Source: a bacterium
GTDB lineage: Bacteria; Pseudomonadota; Gammaproteobacteria; Burkholderiales; Thiobacillaceae
Assembly (NCBI GenBank): GCA_009772925.1
Contig: WOUQ01000006.1
Coordinates: 186,001 to 250,000, forward strand
Direction of reading: 5' to 3'
DNA: 64,000 bases
Each line of letters begins with the position of its first letter. Position 1 is the stretch's first letter. The notes under the pieces were generated by a model. The model ran no database searches, had not been told where the DNA came from, and saw only the letters and a list, made by a program, of their open reading frames with translations. The position numbers and the translations under genes were made by a program. Positions 43,660-54,114 of this stretch are shown piece after piece.

Positions 43660-44292
43660 ATGAGCGACCTGAACCAGCACATGGCGGAGCGCTACCGCAA
43701 CAACTTCCTCAAGGAAATCGAGGAACAGGCGGAGATGGGCGAGTGGGTGAAGCTGTGCATGCAGTGCGGCCTGTGTTCCGGCTCCTGCCCCACCCATTTC
43801 CACGACGGCTGGGACCACGCCCCCCACGAGATCTTCATGCTGATCCGCGCCGGCAAGCGGGACGAGGTGCTGCAATCCCAGGGCATGTGGATGTGCACCT
43901 CCTGCTACAACTGCTACGTGCGCTGCCCGCGCAAGGTGCCGGTGACCCACGTCATGCACGGCATCGCCGAATACGCCTACCGCATCGGCCGATCACCGAA
44001 GGCCCAGCCCACCCAGCATCTTTCCAAGACTTTCTGGGACAACTGCACCAGGACCGGCCGGGTCAACGAACTGCGCCTCACCCATACCCTCTACTTCAAG
44101 GACGGTATCGTGGCCGGCATCAGGAAGTACCTGGACATGGCCGTCGTCGGCTTGGGGCTGGCCAGGGCCGGCCGCATGAACCCGCTGGAAGCCATCGGCG
44201 GTGGCCACAAGTGCAAGGACAGCAAGGGCATCCAGGCGATGCTGGCCAAGGCGAAGGAATTGGAAGTGAGGCGGAAGGACGGCGAGGGGTGA
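43660..44292 (+). CDS. HdrC-like 4Fe-4S dicluster protein (heterodisulfide-reductase subunit C type)
   Basis: 210 aa, ATG 43660 with AAGGAG 8 nt upstream. Two CxxCxxCxxxCP motifs: CMQCGLCSGSCP and CTSCYNCYVRCP. This arrangement is that of HdrC/GlpC-type proteins, which pass electrons between a flavo-iron-sulfur unit and a CCG-domain protein. No HdrA or HdrB is adjacent, so this is an orphan electron-transfer subunit. A link with the DsrC-like proteins of the window, which are known partners of Hdr-like complexes in sulfur oxidisers, is possible but unproven. Confidence 0.88.
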   Translation: MSDLNQHMAERYRNNFLKEIEEQAEMGEWVKLCMQCGLCSGSCPTHFHDGWDHAPHEIFMLIRAGKRDEVLQSQGMWMCTSCYNCYVRCPRKVPVTHVMHGIAEYAYRIGRSPKAQPTQHLSKTFWDNCTRTGRVNELRLTHTLYFKDGIVAGIRKYLDMAVVGLGLARAGRMNPLEAIGGGHKCKDSKGIQAMLAKAKELEVRRKDGEG

Positions 44293-44305
44293 GAAACCCC
44301 CGCTA

Positions 44306-44323
44306 AGCCTGGTTATCCAGGCT
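44306..44323 (+). terminator. Hairpin after the HdrC-like gene
   Basis: AGCCTGG, loop TTAT, CCAGGCT: a perfect 7-bp stem 13 nt after the stop. No U tract. Confidence 0.4.
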
Positions 44324-44359
44324 CGGTTCGCGTTAAACGAGGGATGCGCAGTGGTGCTT

Positions 44360-44491
44360 TTATCGATCCTTGACGACCAGGGGAACAGCGTCCCCGGCGT
44401 GTTTTCGGACCATTTTGGCGGCCTTTTTTTCCTTTGGCGACAGCAAGGCCTGTTTCTTCATTTCCTTGTTCGATTTCTGTGATTTGCTCAT
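44360..44491 (-). CDS. Small Lys-rich protein
   Basis: 43 aa. ATG 44491 follows CAAGGAATGG. The sequence MSKSQKSNKEMKKQALLSPK, then EKKAAKMVRKHAG, is very basic and resembles small nucleic-acid-binding or ribosome-associated proteins of proteobacteria. The function is unknown; it is supported by a good SD and coding-like composition. Confidence 0.6.
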   Translation of the reverse strand: MSKSQKSNKEMKKQALLSPKEKKAAKMVRKHAGDAVPLVVKDR

Positions 44492-44614
44492 GGTGACCAT
44501 TCCTTGTTAATGAAAAAGTGGCATGACGCCAGGGCATATGCCCACGCAATCCGATCCGCCCGCTCCGAGTGCTTGAAGCGCGGCGCCCGTCGTGCCTGGC
44601 ATCCGCCCTGGCGC

Positions 44615-45031
44615 TCAGTACTGGTCCGCCGCCCAGCCATCCAGCTGGGTACACGCTTCCTGTGTGGGCGTATGGGTGTCGTTGCCAAGCATGGGGATGA
44701 AACAGAGATACTCATTGCCGAGGCCATCCGACAGGTTGCGCAAGGGCGCTGCGCCCAGCTTTTCGTAGCCGCGCGCATCCATCAGGATGAATTGATAGTC
44801 CTCCCCCACATAGACCTCCAGCTTGCCGCCGTTGCCGGCGCCGTACTTGGCCCACCAGGTCTCGGGATTGGCGCCGTCGTACAAGGCGGGCATGGCCTGA
44901 TCGCCGTTTTGATGCCAAGCCATGATGGTGGGGTCCAGCATCTGGTTTTCCCTGGCCGCTTGCTTGGCGAGGAGGCTCGCGTTTTCGAAGTTGTGGTCTT
45001 CTCCCAGATATTCGGCATGAACATTGCGCAT
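44615..45031 (-). CDS. Conserved hypothetical protein (possibly AF1514-like)
   Basis: 138 aa from ATG 45031 (AAGGAATAAAA upstream). Cytosolic, W- and N-rich: NVHAEYLGEDHNFENASLLA, IMAWHQNGDQAMPALYDGAN, YVGEDYQFILMDARGYEKLG. I recall a family named after AF1514 with this kind of pattern, but the match is tentative. It is divergent from ndvB. Confidence 0.6.
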   Translation of the reverse strand: MRNVHAEYLGEDHNFENASLLAKQAARENQMLDPTIMAWHQNGDQAMPALYDGANPETWWAKYGAGNGGKLEVYVGEDYQFILMDARGYEKLGAAPLRNLSDGLGNEYLCFIPMLGNDTHTPTQEACTQLDGWAADQY

Positions 45032-45399
45032 TTTTATTCCTTTCGGGAACGGGTGCTTGGTGACCGGCGCTGGCATGGTTGCCGCGCCTCACATACTCTT
45101 TGTACACCCATATCCGACAAATGGAATCAAGTATTTTTGATGGCCTTGGCAGTCCGCTCGACGACGTGCGTCTCGCCCTGTGCAAGCCGCATGACCCGAT
45201 CGGACCGCGCGGCCCATGACCTGAGCGGAAGGTGTCCGAACGAGCGGGTGTATTCTTGCTGAAGCCATTCCCAAGAATGATGCCGCTGCGCCGGGGCGAC
45301 ACCCGGCAGTCAGATTGGCCGGCACAGCGCATCCCCCCTCATCGTCCCCGTGTTGACACTCCACGAGGCGCAACCGCCCAGGGTGGCAGGGAACATCGT
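45032..45399. promoter_or_regulatory. Divergent intergenic region upstream of ndvB
   Basis: 368 nt between the divergent AF1514-like gene and ndvB. The ndvB frame is open from 45232 but homology-like sequence starts only after 45400. No other gene or clear promoter motif was recognised. Confidence 0.35.
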
Positions 45400-48300
45400 A
45401 TGGGACCCGCTTGGCAGGCGTTCAAATCCAGCTTGATCCGTCCATGGTGCCGGCTCGGATTCCGGCTGCCCGGCAGTGGCACGCCATGCCGGCCATTCCA
45501 GGACGAACCGCCGCTACGGGCCGAGTTGTTCAGCAGCGATCAGATGCAACAGCGTGGCGTACAGCTCGCGTCCACCCACCGGCTGGCGCCGGGAAGAATG
45601 CCCGACCAGTTGCTGGCGCGCCTGGACGCGAACGAGCGCGCGCTGGTCCAGACGTGTGAGCAGCTCATGCCGGTGATCGCCGCTAAGCAGCGCATCACAC
45701 CGGCCGGAGAATGGCTGCTCGATAATTTCTATCTCATCGAAGAACAGATCCGCACGGCTCGACACCACCTGCCAAAAGGCTACAGCCTGGAGCTGCCGGC
45801 CTTGATCGAAGGCGTATCGGCCGGACTGCCGCGCGTATACGACCTCGCCCTGGAGACCATCGCCCATGGCGACGGACGGGTGGATCCGGACAGTCTGAGT
45901 CGTTTCATCGCGGCCTATCAGACCGTCACCCCGCTGCGCCTGGGCGAGTTGTGGGCCATCCCCATCATGCTGCGTCTGGCGCTGATCGAGAATCTGCGCC
46001 GCGTCGCGGTGCACATCGGCGCCGGCAGGGGGGAGCGGGATCTGGCCGTTTCCTGGACGGATGCGCTGACGGACATCGCCCGCCAGGATCCCAAGAACCT
46101 GATCCTGGTGATCGCCGACATGGCGCGCTCGAATCCGCCCATGTCCGCCCCCTTTGTCTCGGAATTCGCGCGCCGCCTGCAGGGGCAGGGGCCCGCCCTG
46201 GCCTTGCCCTTGACCTGGATGGAACAGCAACTGGCCGAGACGGGGCTGAGCATCGAGCAGTTGGTGCGCGTGGGAAACCAGCAGCAGGCGGCCGATCAGG
46301 TCTCCATCAGCAACAGCATCGGCAGCTTGCGCTTCCTGGGCACCATGGACTGGCGCGAGTTCGTCGAGAGCATGAGCGTGGTCGAAGGGACACTGCGTGG
46401 GGACCCGGGCGGGGCTTACGCCGGGATGGACTTCGCCAGCCGCGACCGCTACCGCCATGCCGTCGAGGCGATCGCCAAGTCGAGCCGTCTCGCCGAGGAC
46501 GTGGTCGCCGCCCGCGCCATCGAGCTGGCGCGGACGGGCGCGGACGAGGGCATGGCCCACGTCGGCTATTACCTGATCGGGCCGGGTCGGCTGGCGCTGG
46601 AAGGCGCCACCCATGCCCACCTTGCGCTGGGCGCGCGGCTTCGGCGTTGGGCCAGCCGGTCGCCCTTGCTCCTGTATGTGGGCGCCATCACCTTGCTGAC
46701 TCTGCTGATCGCTGCGGGGCTGTCGCTCCAGGCCTGGACCGACGGCGCCGCGGATTGGCTGCTGGTCGTGACGGGTGTGCTCGCGTTGCTGGCCGGCGGT
46801 CAACTCGCCACCGCGCTGGTGAACTGGCTGGCCACCCTGCTGGCGTCGCCGCACCCGCTGCCGCGCATGGACTACGCCACCGGCATCCCGGCGGCATCGC
46901 GCGCCCTGGTGGTGGTGCCCACCATGCTTACCAGCCCCCACAACATCGACAGCCTGGTGGAGGCCCTGGAAGTCCGCTTCCTGGCCAATCGCGACGACAA
47001 CCTGCGCTTTGCCCTGTTGACCGACTTGCGTGATGCGGCACAGGAAAGCCTGCCTCAGGACGCGCCCTTGCTGGAACTGGCCCGGGCGCGCATCGAGGCC
47101 CTGAATGCCCGCTACGGATCGGGCGGCAACGACATCTTCTTCCTGCTGCACCGTCCGCGCCGCTGGAATCCCCACGACAAGGTCTGGATGGGTTACGAGC
47201 GCAAGCGCGGCAAGCTGGCCGAGCTGAACTCCCTGCTGCTCGAAGGCAAGCGGGAAGGTTTCTCCCTGGTGGTGGGCGACATCGCAGCCCTCGCCGGCGT
47301 CAAATACGTGATCACCCTGGACACGGACACCCAGTTGCCCCGCGACGCCGCGCGCCAGTTCGTCGGCGCCATGGCGCATCCGCTCAACCGGCCGGTCCAC
47401 GATGCGACCCTGGGCCGGGTGCGGGCGGGCTACGGCATCCTGCAACCCCGCGTCAGCGTGAGCCTGCCCGGCACCAGCCAGTCCCGCTATGCCCGCCTGA
47501 ACGGCGGCGAGCCGGGCATCGACCCGTACACCCGCGCCGTTTCCGACGTCTACCAGGACGTGTTCCAGGAAGGCTCGTTCATCGGCAAGGGCATCTACGA
47601 TGTCCATGCCTTCGAGCAGGCCCTGAAAGGGCGTTTCCCGGAAAACCGCATCCTCAGCCACGATCTGCTGGAAGGCTGTTACGCCCGCGCCGGGTTGTTG
47701 AGCGACGTGCAGTTGTACGAGGAATACCCGGCCCGCTACGGCGCCGACGTCAATCGCCGCTATCGCTGGATCCGGGGCGACTGGCAACTCGCGTCCTGGC
47801 TGCTGCCCCGGGTGCCCGGCCCGGACGGGCGGCGCCGGAAAAATACGCTTTCCCTGCTGTCGCGCTGGAAGCTGGCCGACAACCTGCGCCGCAGTCTGGT
47901 GCCGGTGGCCTTGACGCTGCTCCTGGTGCTGGGCTGGACGGCGTTTTTCTCCCCCCTGCTCTGGACCCTGGCGGTGCTGGGCGTCCTCCTGATCCCGCCC
48001 CTGCTGGCCACCCTGCTGGATCTGGTGCGCAAGCCGGACGACATGCGGCCGGCCCAGCATCTTGCCGCCGCCGCCCAGGCTGCCGGCCAGCGCTTCGTCC
48101 AGGCCGGCTTCGCCCTGGCGACCCTGCCCCACGAGGCGTTCTACAGCCTGGATGCGATCCTGCGCACCCTCGGCCGCCTGCTGTTCACCCACCAGCGGCT
48201 GCTGGAATGGAACCCTTCCGGCGATCAGGAACTGCAAAGTCGCAGCGACCTGGTCGCCGCGTTCCGCACCATGGCGTTCGCCCCGGTCCTCGCCGTCGGC

Positions 48301-51300
48301 ACGAGCATCGCCCTGGTGACGCTGAATCCGGCCGCACTGCTGGTGGCCGGCCCCATCCTGCTGCTGTGGCTGGCCTCGCCCGTCCTCGCCTGGTGGATCA
48401 GCCTGCCCCTGGCCCGCCGCGAGGTCCGGCTGACGGCCGACCAGACCCGCTTCCTGGGCCGCATCGCACGCAAGACCTGGGCCTTCTTCGAGACCTTCGT
48501 CGGCCCCGACGACCATTGGCTGCCGCCGGACAACTACCAGGAATACCGGGCCGCCACCCTGGCCCACCGCACCTCGCCCACCAACATGGGCCTGGCGCTG
48601 CTGGCCAACCTGTCCGCCCACGATTTCGGCTACATCCCCACCGGGCAACTGATCGAACGCAGCGCCGGCACCCTGGAGACCATGGCGGGTCTGGAACGCC
48701 ATCGCGGCCATTTCTACAACTGGTACGACACCCAGTCGCTGCGCCCGCTGCACCCGATGTATATCTCCACGGTGGACAGCGGCAACCTGGCGGGGCACCT
48801 GTTGACCCTGCGTCCGGGCCTGCTGGCCCTGCTCGATCTCCCCATATTGGAACCCCGCTGCCTGGCCGGCCTGCGCGACACGCTGGAAATACTGGAAGAG
48901 CTTGCGGGCGAACGGGCGCCGACCACCCTGGCCCAATACCGGAGAGACCTGAAAGCGGCATTCGACACCCCGCCGGCCACGCTTTCGGCCATGCGGGTCT
49001 TGCTGGACCGGCTGGCGCAATCCGCCGAGATCATCGCCGCCCACTTCGGCCAGGAACCCGAAAGCCAGACGGCCTGGTGGGCGCGGGCGCTGGCCCGGCA
49101 AGGCCGGGCGGTCCGCGATGAACTGGCCTATCTCGCGCCCTGGGCCGAGCTGCCGGACGCGCCGGACGGATTCGGCGGGTTTGCCGAAATCGACGCGATT
49201 CCGACTTTGCGCACCCTGGCCGGCCTGGCGCTTACCTGGTCGGCCCGTCTCGCCAGCGGTCCGGAGGCAGGCGCGACGCCAGTCCATGCCATCTGGCTGG
49301 TTGCGCTGCGCCGGGACATCGCCCAAGGCAGCGAGCGCGCCCAGGTCCGCATCGCCACCATCCAGCGCCTGGCCCTGCTGGCCGGGGAAATGGCCGACAT
49401 GGAATACGGCTTCCTCTACGACAAGGCGGCGCGCCTGCTCGCCATCGGCTACAACGTCGACGATCGGCGCCGGGACACGAGCTACTACGACCTGCTGGCC
49501 TCGGAAGCCCGCCTCTCCGTGTTCATCGCCATCGCCCAGGGACAACTGCCCCAGGACAGCTGGTTCGCCCTCGGCCGCCTGCTCACCAGCGCCGGCGGCG
49601 AGCCGATCCTGCTGTCCTGGAGCGGCTCCATGTTCGAGTACCTGATGCCGCAACTGGTGATGCCGAATTACGAGCACACCCTGCTGGACCAGACCCTGCG
49701 GGCGGCGGTGGCGCGGCAGATCGAGTACGGCCAGCAGCTCGGCCTGCCCTGGGGCATGTCGGAATCCGGCTACAACACGGTGGACTTGCATCTCAACTAC
49801 CAGTACCGGGCCTTCGGCGTGCCAGGCCTGGGGCTGAAGCGCGGGCTCGGCGAGGACCGGGTGGTGGCGCCCTACGCCTCGGTGATGGCGCTGATGGTGG
49901 CGCCGGAGGCGGCCTGCCAGAACCTGCAACGCCTGTCCGCCCTCGGCGCGGAAGGGCAGTACGGCTTCTTCGAGGCCATCGACTACACCCCGGTGCGGCA
50001 ACGGCGCGGCGAATCCCATGCCCTGGTGCGCTCCTACATGGCCCACCATCAGGGCATGAGCCTGCTGGCCCTGGCCTGGCTGCTGCGGGATCGGCCGATG
50101 CAGCAGCGCTTCACCGCCGATCCCCTGTTGCAGGCCACCCTGCTGTTGCTGCAGGAACGCATCCCCAGGGCATCGGAGTTCTATACCCACATCGCCGAGC
50201 TCAGCGGTCTCCAGGTCGGCGCGGCCAGCCCGGAGATGCCGATCCGGGTGTTGAACGACCCCGATACGCCGGTCCCCGAAGTGCAGTTGCTCTCCAACGG
50301 CCGCTATCACGTCATGCTCACCCAGGCGGGCGGCGGCTACAGCCGCTGGAACGACCTGGCCATGACGCGCTGGCGCGAGGACGGCGTGCGCGACCCCTGG
50401 GGCACCTTCACTTATCTGTGCGACGTCGCAAGCGGTTCCACCTGGTCCACGGCGCACCAGCCCATGCTGCGGCGCGCCGAACATTACGAAGCGATCTTCT
50501 CGGAAGGGCGCGCGGAATTCCGCCGCCGCGATCGGGGTGATGATTTCGATTTCGACACCCACACCGACATCGTCGTCTCGCCGGAAGACGACATCGAACT
50601 GCGCCGGGTGCGCATCACCAACCGGGCAGACAGGCCCCGCACCATCGAGGTCACCAGCTACGCGGAAGTGGTGTTGGCCACGCCCGCCGCCGATGCCCTG
50701 CATCCGGCCTTCAGCAATCTCTTCGTGCAGACCGAGATCGTCGCACCGCGCCAGGCCATCCTCTGCACCCGCCGGCCCCGCTCCCGGGAAGAGCACCCAC
50801 CCTGGATGTTCCACCTGATGTCGGTGCACGATGCCGAAGTCGAGTCCCTCAGCTTCGAGACCGACCGCGCCCGCTTCCTCGGCCGTGGCCGCGGCCCCGC
50901 CGCGCCCCTGGCGATGGAAGCGGCGGGCGCCTTGTCCGGCGGCCAGGGTTCGGTGCTTGATCCGGTGGTCGCCATCCGCTGCCGCATCACTCTGGCGTCG
51001 GAACAATCCGCCAGCGTGGACCTGGTCTACGGCATCGGCGCCAGCCGGGACGCGGTGCTGGCACTGGTCGAGAAGTATCAGGACCGCCGCCTCGCCGACC
51101 GGGTCTTCGAACTGGCCTGGACCCACGCCCAGGTGCTGCTGCGCCAGATCAACGCCAACGAGGCCGACGCCCAGCTCTACGGTCGCCTGGCCAACTCCAT
51201 CCTCCACGCCCATGCCGGGCTGCGCGCCGACGGCAGCGTGCTGACGCGGAACCGGCGCGGCCAGTCCGGCCTCTGGGGCTACGCTATTTCCGGCGACCTG

Positions 51301-54114
51301 CCCATCGTCCTGGTGCGCATCGCCGACCTGGCCAACATCGAACTGGTGCGCCAGCTCATCCAGGCCCATGCCTACTGGCGCCTGAAAGGGCTGGTGGTGG
51401 ACCTGGTGATCTGGAACGAGGACCGCGCCGGCTACCGCCAGGCCTTGCAGGACCATATCCTGGCCCTCGTGGCGGTGGGCCTGGAAAGCCAGGTGATCGA
51501 CCGGCCCGGCGGCATCTTCATCCGCTCGGTGGAACAGATTTCCGAGGAGGACCGCGTCCTGTTCCAGACCGTCGCCCGGGTCATCCTCAGCGACAGCCGG
51601 GGCACCCTGGCGGAACAGCTCGACCGCCCCGGGCCTCCCGTGATCCGTGTGCCGCGTCTGCAACAGGGCCGCCCGCGCCCGGAGGCGGCCGCCGCCTTCG
51701 AGCCGCCGCAACGGGAGCTGATCCTGGCCAACGGCCTGGGCGGTTTCACCCCGGACGGGCGCGAGTACGTCATCACCACCACGCCGGACCAGCTCACCCC
51801 GGCGCCCTGGGTCAACGTGCTGGCCAATCCCCGCTTCGGCAGCGTGATTTCGGAAAGCGGCCAGGCCTATACCTGGGGCGAGAACGCCCACGAGTTCCGC
51901 CTCACCCCCTGGCACAACGATCCGGTCTCCGATCCCGGCGGCGAAGCCTTCTACCTGCGCGACGAGGAGACCGGCGAGTTCTGGTCGCCCACCCCCTTGC
52001 CCCGGCGCGGCGCCACCCCCTACGTCAGCCGCCACGGCTTCGGCTACAGCGTGTTCGAACACACGGAGAGCGGCATCCGCTCGGAACTGTGGGTCTATGT
52101 GGCCACCGACGCGGCGGTGAAGTTCTCGGTGCTCAAGGTGCGCAACCTGTCCGGCCGGCCACGGCGGCTGTCCGCCACCGGTTATGTGGAATGGGTGCTG
52201 GGGGACCTGGGGCCGAAATCGGCCATGCACGTCACCACCGAAGTCGATTCCTACAGCGGCGCGCTCTACGCCCGCAACCCCTACAACACCGAGTTCCCCG
52301 ACCGGGTCGCCTTCTTCGACGTGGACGACGGCAAGCGCACCTTCACCTGCGACCGGGCCGAATTCATCGGCCGCAACGGCAGCCTGGCCAACCCGGCGGC
52401 CCTGCGCCGCACCCACCTGTCCGGCCGGCTGGGCAGTGCCCTGGACCCCTGCGCCGCGCTGCAGGTGGGCTTCAACCTGGACGACGGCCAGGAGCGCGAG
52501 ATCGTCTTCCGGCTGGGAGTGGGTGGCACGCCCAATGGCGAGGACGCCAACCGTCTGGTGCACCGCTTCCGGGGCAACGACGCCGCACGGCGGGCGCTCG
52601 AGGAAGTCTGGCATTTCTGGAACCACAGCCTGGGCGCGGTGCAGGTGGAAACGCCGGACGAGTCCCTCAACGTGCTCAGCAATGGCTGGCTGCTCTATCA
52701 AACCCTGGCCTGCCGCATGTGGGCGCGCAGCGGCTACTACCAGTCCGGCGGCGCCTTCGGCTTCCGCGACCAGTTGCAGGACGCCATGGCCCTGGTCCAC
52801 GCCGAGCCCGGCCTGCTGCGCGCGCAACTGCTGCTGGCTGCCAGCCGCCAGTTCCGCGAAGGCGACGTCCAGCACTGGTGGCACCCCCCCGCCGGGCGCG
52901 GCGTGCGCACCCATTGTTCCGACGATTACCTGTGGCTGGCCCTGGCCACCAGCCGCTACGTGCTGAGCTGCGGCGACACCGGCGTCCTGGAGGAAGCGGT
53001 GCCCTTCCTGGAAGGTCGCCCCCTCAATGCCGACGACGAGTCCTACTACGACCTGCCCGGCCGCTCCGAAGGCACGGAGAGCCTCTATCAACACTGCGTG
53101 CGCGCCATCCGCCACGGGCTGCGTTTCGGCGAGCACGGCCTGCCCCTGATGGGTTCCGGCGACTGGAACGACGGCATGAACCGGGTCGGCATCGGGGGCA
53201 AGGGCGAAAGCGTCTGGCTGGGCTTCTTCCTGATCGAGGTGCTGGGCCAGTTCGGCACCCTGGCCCGCCGCCACGGCGACCCCGCCTTCGCCGAATTCTG
53301 CGCGGCGGAAGGCGACCGTCTGCGCCGGCACATCGAACAGCACGCCTGGGACGGCGCCTGGTACCGTCGCGCCTGGTTCGACGACGGCACGCCCCTGGGC
53401 GCCGCCGCCAACGCCGAATGCCAGATCGATTCCCTCTCGCAAAGCTGGGCGGTGCTGTCCGGCGCCGGCGATCCACAGCGCGCCCGGCGCGCCATGCAGG
53501 CGGTGGACGAACGTCTGGTGCGGCGCGAGTCGGGCCTGGTCCAACTGCTCGACCCGCCTTTCGACAAGACCGACCTGGACCCGGGCTACATCAAGGGCTA
53601 CGTGCCCGGCGTGCGGGAAAACGGCGGCCAGTACACCCACGCCGCCATCTGGGCGGCCATGGCCTTCGCCGCCCAGGGCGACAGCCGCCGCGCCTGGGAG
53701 ATCACCACCCTGATCAACCCGGCCAACCACGCGAAATCAAAGGACGCCATCGCCACCTACAAGGTGGAACCCTACGTCATGGCCGCGGACGTCTACGCCG
53801 TCGCCCCCCACACCGGCCGCGGCGGCTGGAGCTGGTACACCGGCTCCGCCGGCTGGATGTACCGGCTCATCGTCGAATCCCTGCTGGGCCTGCGCCTGGA
53901 GGTGGACAAGCTTCACGTCGCCCCCTGCCTGCCCGCCCACTGGCCTGGGTACAAGGTCCACTACCGTTACCGGGAGACGGTGTATCACATCGCCGTCGTG
54001 CAGCTTGACGCGGCGGGCCTCAGCGTCGATGGGGTCGAGATGGGTGGTCTGGCCATTCCCCTGGTGGATGACCATCGGGAACACACAGTCGAGGTCAGGC
54101 TGAAAGCGCGATGA
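45400..54114 (+). CDS. ndvB: Cyclic beta-1,2-glucan synthase (NdvB/ChvB type)
   Basis: 2904 aa from ATG 45400 (SD AGGGAA), in the size range of Rhizobium/Brucella enzymes. Order: N-terminal region; TM pair near 425-475; GT84 glycosyltransferase (DTDTQLPRD near 640, SHDLLEG near 753, RWIRGDWQ near 788); TM pairs near 830-880 and 950-1005; glycoamylase-like domain about 1340-1570 (SWSGSMFEYLMP, GMSESGYN); then two GH94-type sugar-binding/phosphorylase parts (THCSDDYLWLAL, GSGDWNDGMNRVG, GGWSWYTGSAGWMYR). The protein makes, cyclises and trims periplasmic osmoregulated cyclic glucans at the inner membrane. It is monocistronic; a remnant of a second copy lies at 57531-57841. Confidence 0.95.
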   Translation: MGPAWQAFKSSLIRPWCRLGFRLPGSGTPCRPFQDEPPLRAELFSSDQMQQRGVQLASTHRLAPGRMPDQLLARLDANERALVQTCEQLMPVIAAKQRITPAGEWLLDNFYLIEEQIRTARHHLPKGYSLELPALIEGVSAGLPRVYDLALETIAHGDGRVDPDSLSRFIAAYQTVTPLRLGELWAIPIMLRLALIENLRRVAVHIGAGRGERDLAVSWTDALTDIARQDPKNLILVIADMARSNPPMSAPFVSEFARRLQGQGPALALPLTWMEQQLAETGLSIEQLVRVGNQQQAADQVSISNSIGSLRFLGTMDWREFVESMSVVEGTLRGDPGGAYAGMDFASRDRYRHAVEAIAKSSRLAEDVVAARAIELARTGADEGMAHVGYYLIGPGRLALEGATHAHLALGARLRRWASRSPLLLYVGAITLLTLLIAAGLSLQAWTDGAADWLLVVTGVLALLAGGQLATALVNWLATLLASPHPLPRMDYATGIPAASRALVVVPTMLTSPHNIDSLVEALEVRFLANRDDNLRFALLTDLRDAAQESLPQDAPLLELARARIEALNARYGSGGNDIFFLLHRPRRWNPHDKVWMGYERKRGKLAELNSLLLEGKREGFSLVVGDIAALAGVKYVITLDTDTQLPRDAARQFVGAMAHPLNRPVHDATLGRVRAGYGILQPRVSVSLPGTSQSRYARLNGGEPGIDPYTRAVSDVYQDVFQEGSFIGKGIYDVHAFEQALKGRFPENRILSHDLLEGCYARAGLLSDVQLYEEYPARYGADVNRRYRWIRGDWQLASWLLPRVPGPDGRRRKNTLSLLSRWKLADNLRRSLVPVALTLLLVLGWTAFFSPLLWTLAVLGVLLIPPLLATLLDLVRKPDDMRPAQHLAAAAQAAGQRFVQAGFALATLPHEAFYSLDAILRTLGRLLFTHQRLLEWNPSGDQELQSRSDLVAAFRTMAFAPVLAVGTSIALVTLNPAALLVAGPILLLWLASPVLAWWISLPLARREVRLTADQTRFLGRIARKTWAFFETFVGPDDHWLPPDNYQEYRAATLAHRTSPTNMGLALLANLSAHDFGYIPTGQLIERSAGTLETMAGLERHRGHFYNWYDTQSLRPLHPMYISTVDSGNLAGHLLTLRPGLLALLDLPILEPRCLAGLRDTLEILEELAGERAPTTLAQYRRDLKAAFDTPPATLSAMRVLLDRLAQSAEIIAAHFGQEPESQTAWWARALARQGRAVRDELAYLAPWAELPDAPDGFGGFAEIDAIPTLRTLAGLALTWSARLASGPEAGATPVHAIWLVALRRDIAQGSERAQVRIATIQRLALLAGEMADMEYGFLYDKAARLLAIGYNVDDRRRDTSYYDLLASEARLSVFIAIAQGQLPQDSWFALGRLLTSAGGEPILLSWSGSMFEYLMPQLVMPNYEHTLLDQTLRAAVARQIEYGQQLGLPWGMSESGYNTVDLHLNYQYRAFGVPGLGLKRGLGEDRVVAPYASVMALMVAPEAACQNLQRLSALGAEGQYGFFEAIDYTPVRQRRGESHALVRSYMAHHQGMSLLALAWLLRDRPMQQRFTADPLLQATLLLLQERIPRASEFYTHIAELSGLQVGAASPEMPIRVLNDPDTPVPEVQLLSNGRYHVMLTQAGGGYSRWNDLAMTRWREDGVRDPWGTFTYLCDVASGSTWSTAHQPMLRRAEHYEAIFSEGRAEFRRRDRGDDFDFDTHTDIVVSPEDDIELRRVRITNRADRPRTIEVTSYAEVVLATPAADALHPAFSNLFVQTEIVAPRQAILCTRRPRSREEHPPWMFHLMSVHDAEVESLSFETDRARFLGRGRGPAAPLAMEAAGALSGGQGSVLDPVVAIRCRITLASEQSASVDLVYGIGASRDAVLALVEKYQDRRLADRVFELAWTHAQVLLRQINANEADAQLYGRLANSILHAHAGLRADGSVLTRNRRGQSGLWGYAISGDLPIVLVRIADLANIELVRQLIQAHAYWRLKGLVVDLVIWNEDRAGYRQALQDHILALVAVGLESQVIDRPGGIFIRSVEQISEEDRVLFQTVARVILSDSRGTLAEQLDRPGPPVIRVPRLQQGRPRPEAAAAFEPPQRELILANGLGGFTPDGREYVITTTPDQLTPAPWVNVLANPRFGSVISESGQAYTWGENAHEFRLTPWHNDPVSDPGGEAFYLRDEETGEFWSPTPLPRRGATPYVSRHGFGYSVFEHTESGIRSELWVYVATDAAVKFSVLKVRNLSGRPRRLSATGYVEWVLGDLGPKSAMHVTTEVDSYSGALYARNPYNTEFPDRVAFFDVDDGKRTFTCDRAEFIGRNGSLANPAALRRTHLSGRLGSALDPCAALQVGFNLDDGQEREIVFRLGVGGTPNGEDANRLVHRFRGNDAARRALEEVWHFWNHSLGAVQVETPDESLNVLSNGWLLYQTLACRMWARSGYYQSGGAFGFRDQLQDAMALVHAEPGLLRAQLLLAASRQFREGDVQHWWHPPAGRGVRTHCSDDYLWLALATSRYVLSCGDTGVLEEAVPFLEGRPLNADDESYYDLPGRSEGTESLYQHCVRAIRHGLRFGEHGLPLMGSGDWNDGMNRVGIGGKGESVWLGFFLIEVLGQFGTLARRHGDPAFAEFCAAEGDRLRRHIEQHAWDGAWYRRAWFDDGTPLGAAANAECQIDSLSQSWAVLSGAGDPQRARRAMQAVDERLVRRESGLVQLLDPPFDKTDLDPGYIKGYVPGVRENGGQYTHAAIWAAMAFAAQGDSRRAWEITTLINPANHAKSKDAIATYKVEPYVMAADVYAVAPHTGRGGWSWYTGSAGWMYRLIVESLLGLRLEVDKLHVAPCLPAHWPGYKVHYRYRETVYHIAVVQLDAAGLSVDGVEMGGLAIPLVDDHREHTVEVRLKAR

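Noticed and set aside
45514-53730. A 2738-codon open frame on the minus strand opposite ndvB
   Set aside because: It is a shadow caused by GC-rich codon bias; the plus strand encodes a full domain-by-domain NdvB, and the minus product is rich in G, Q, R and H with no family.
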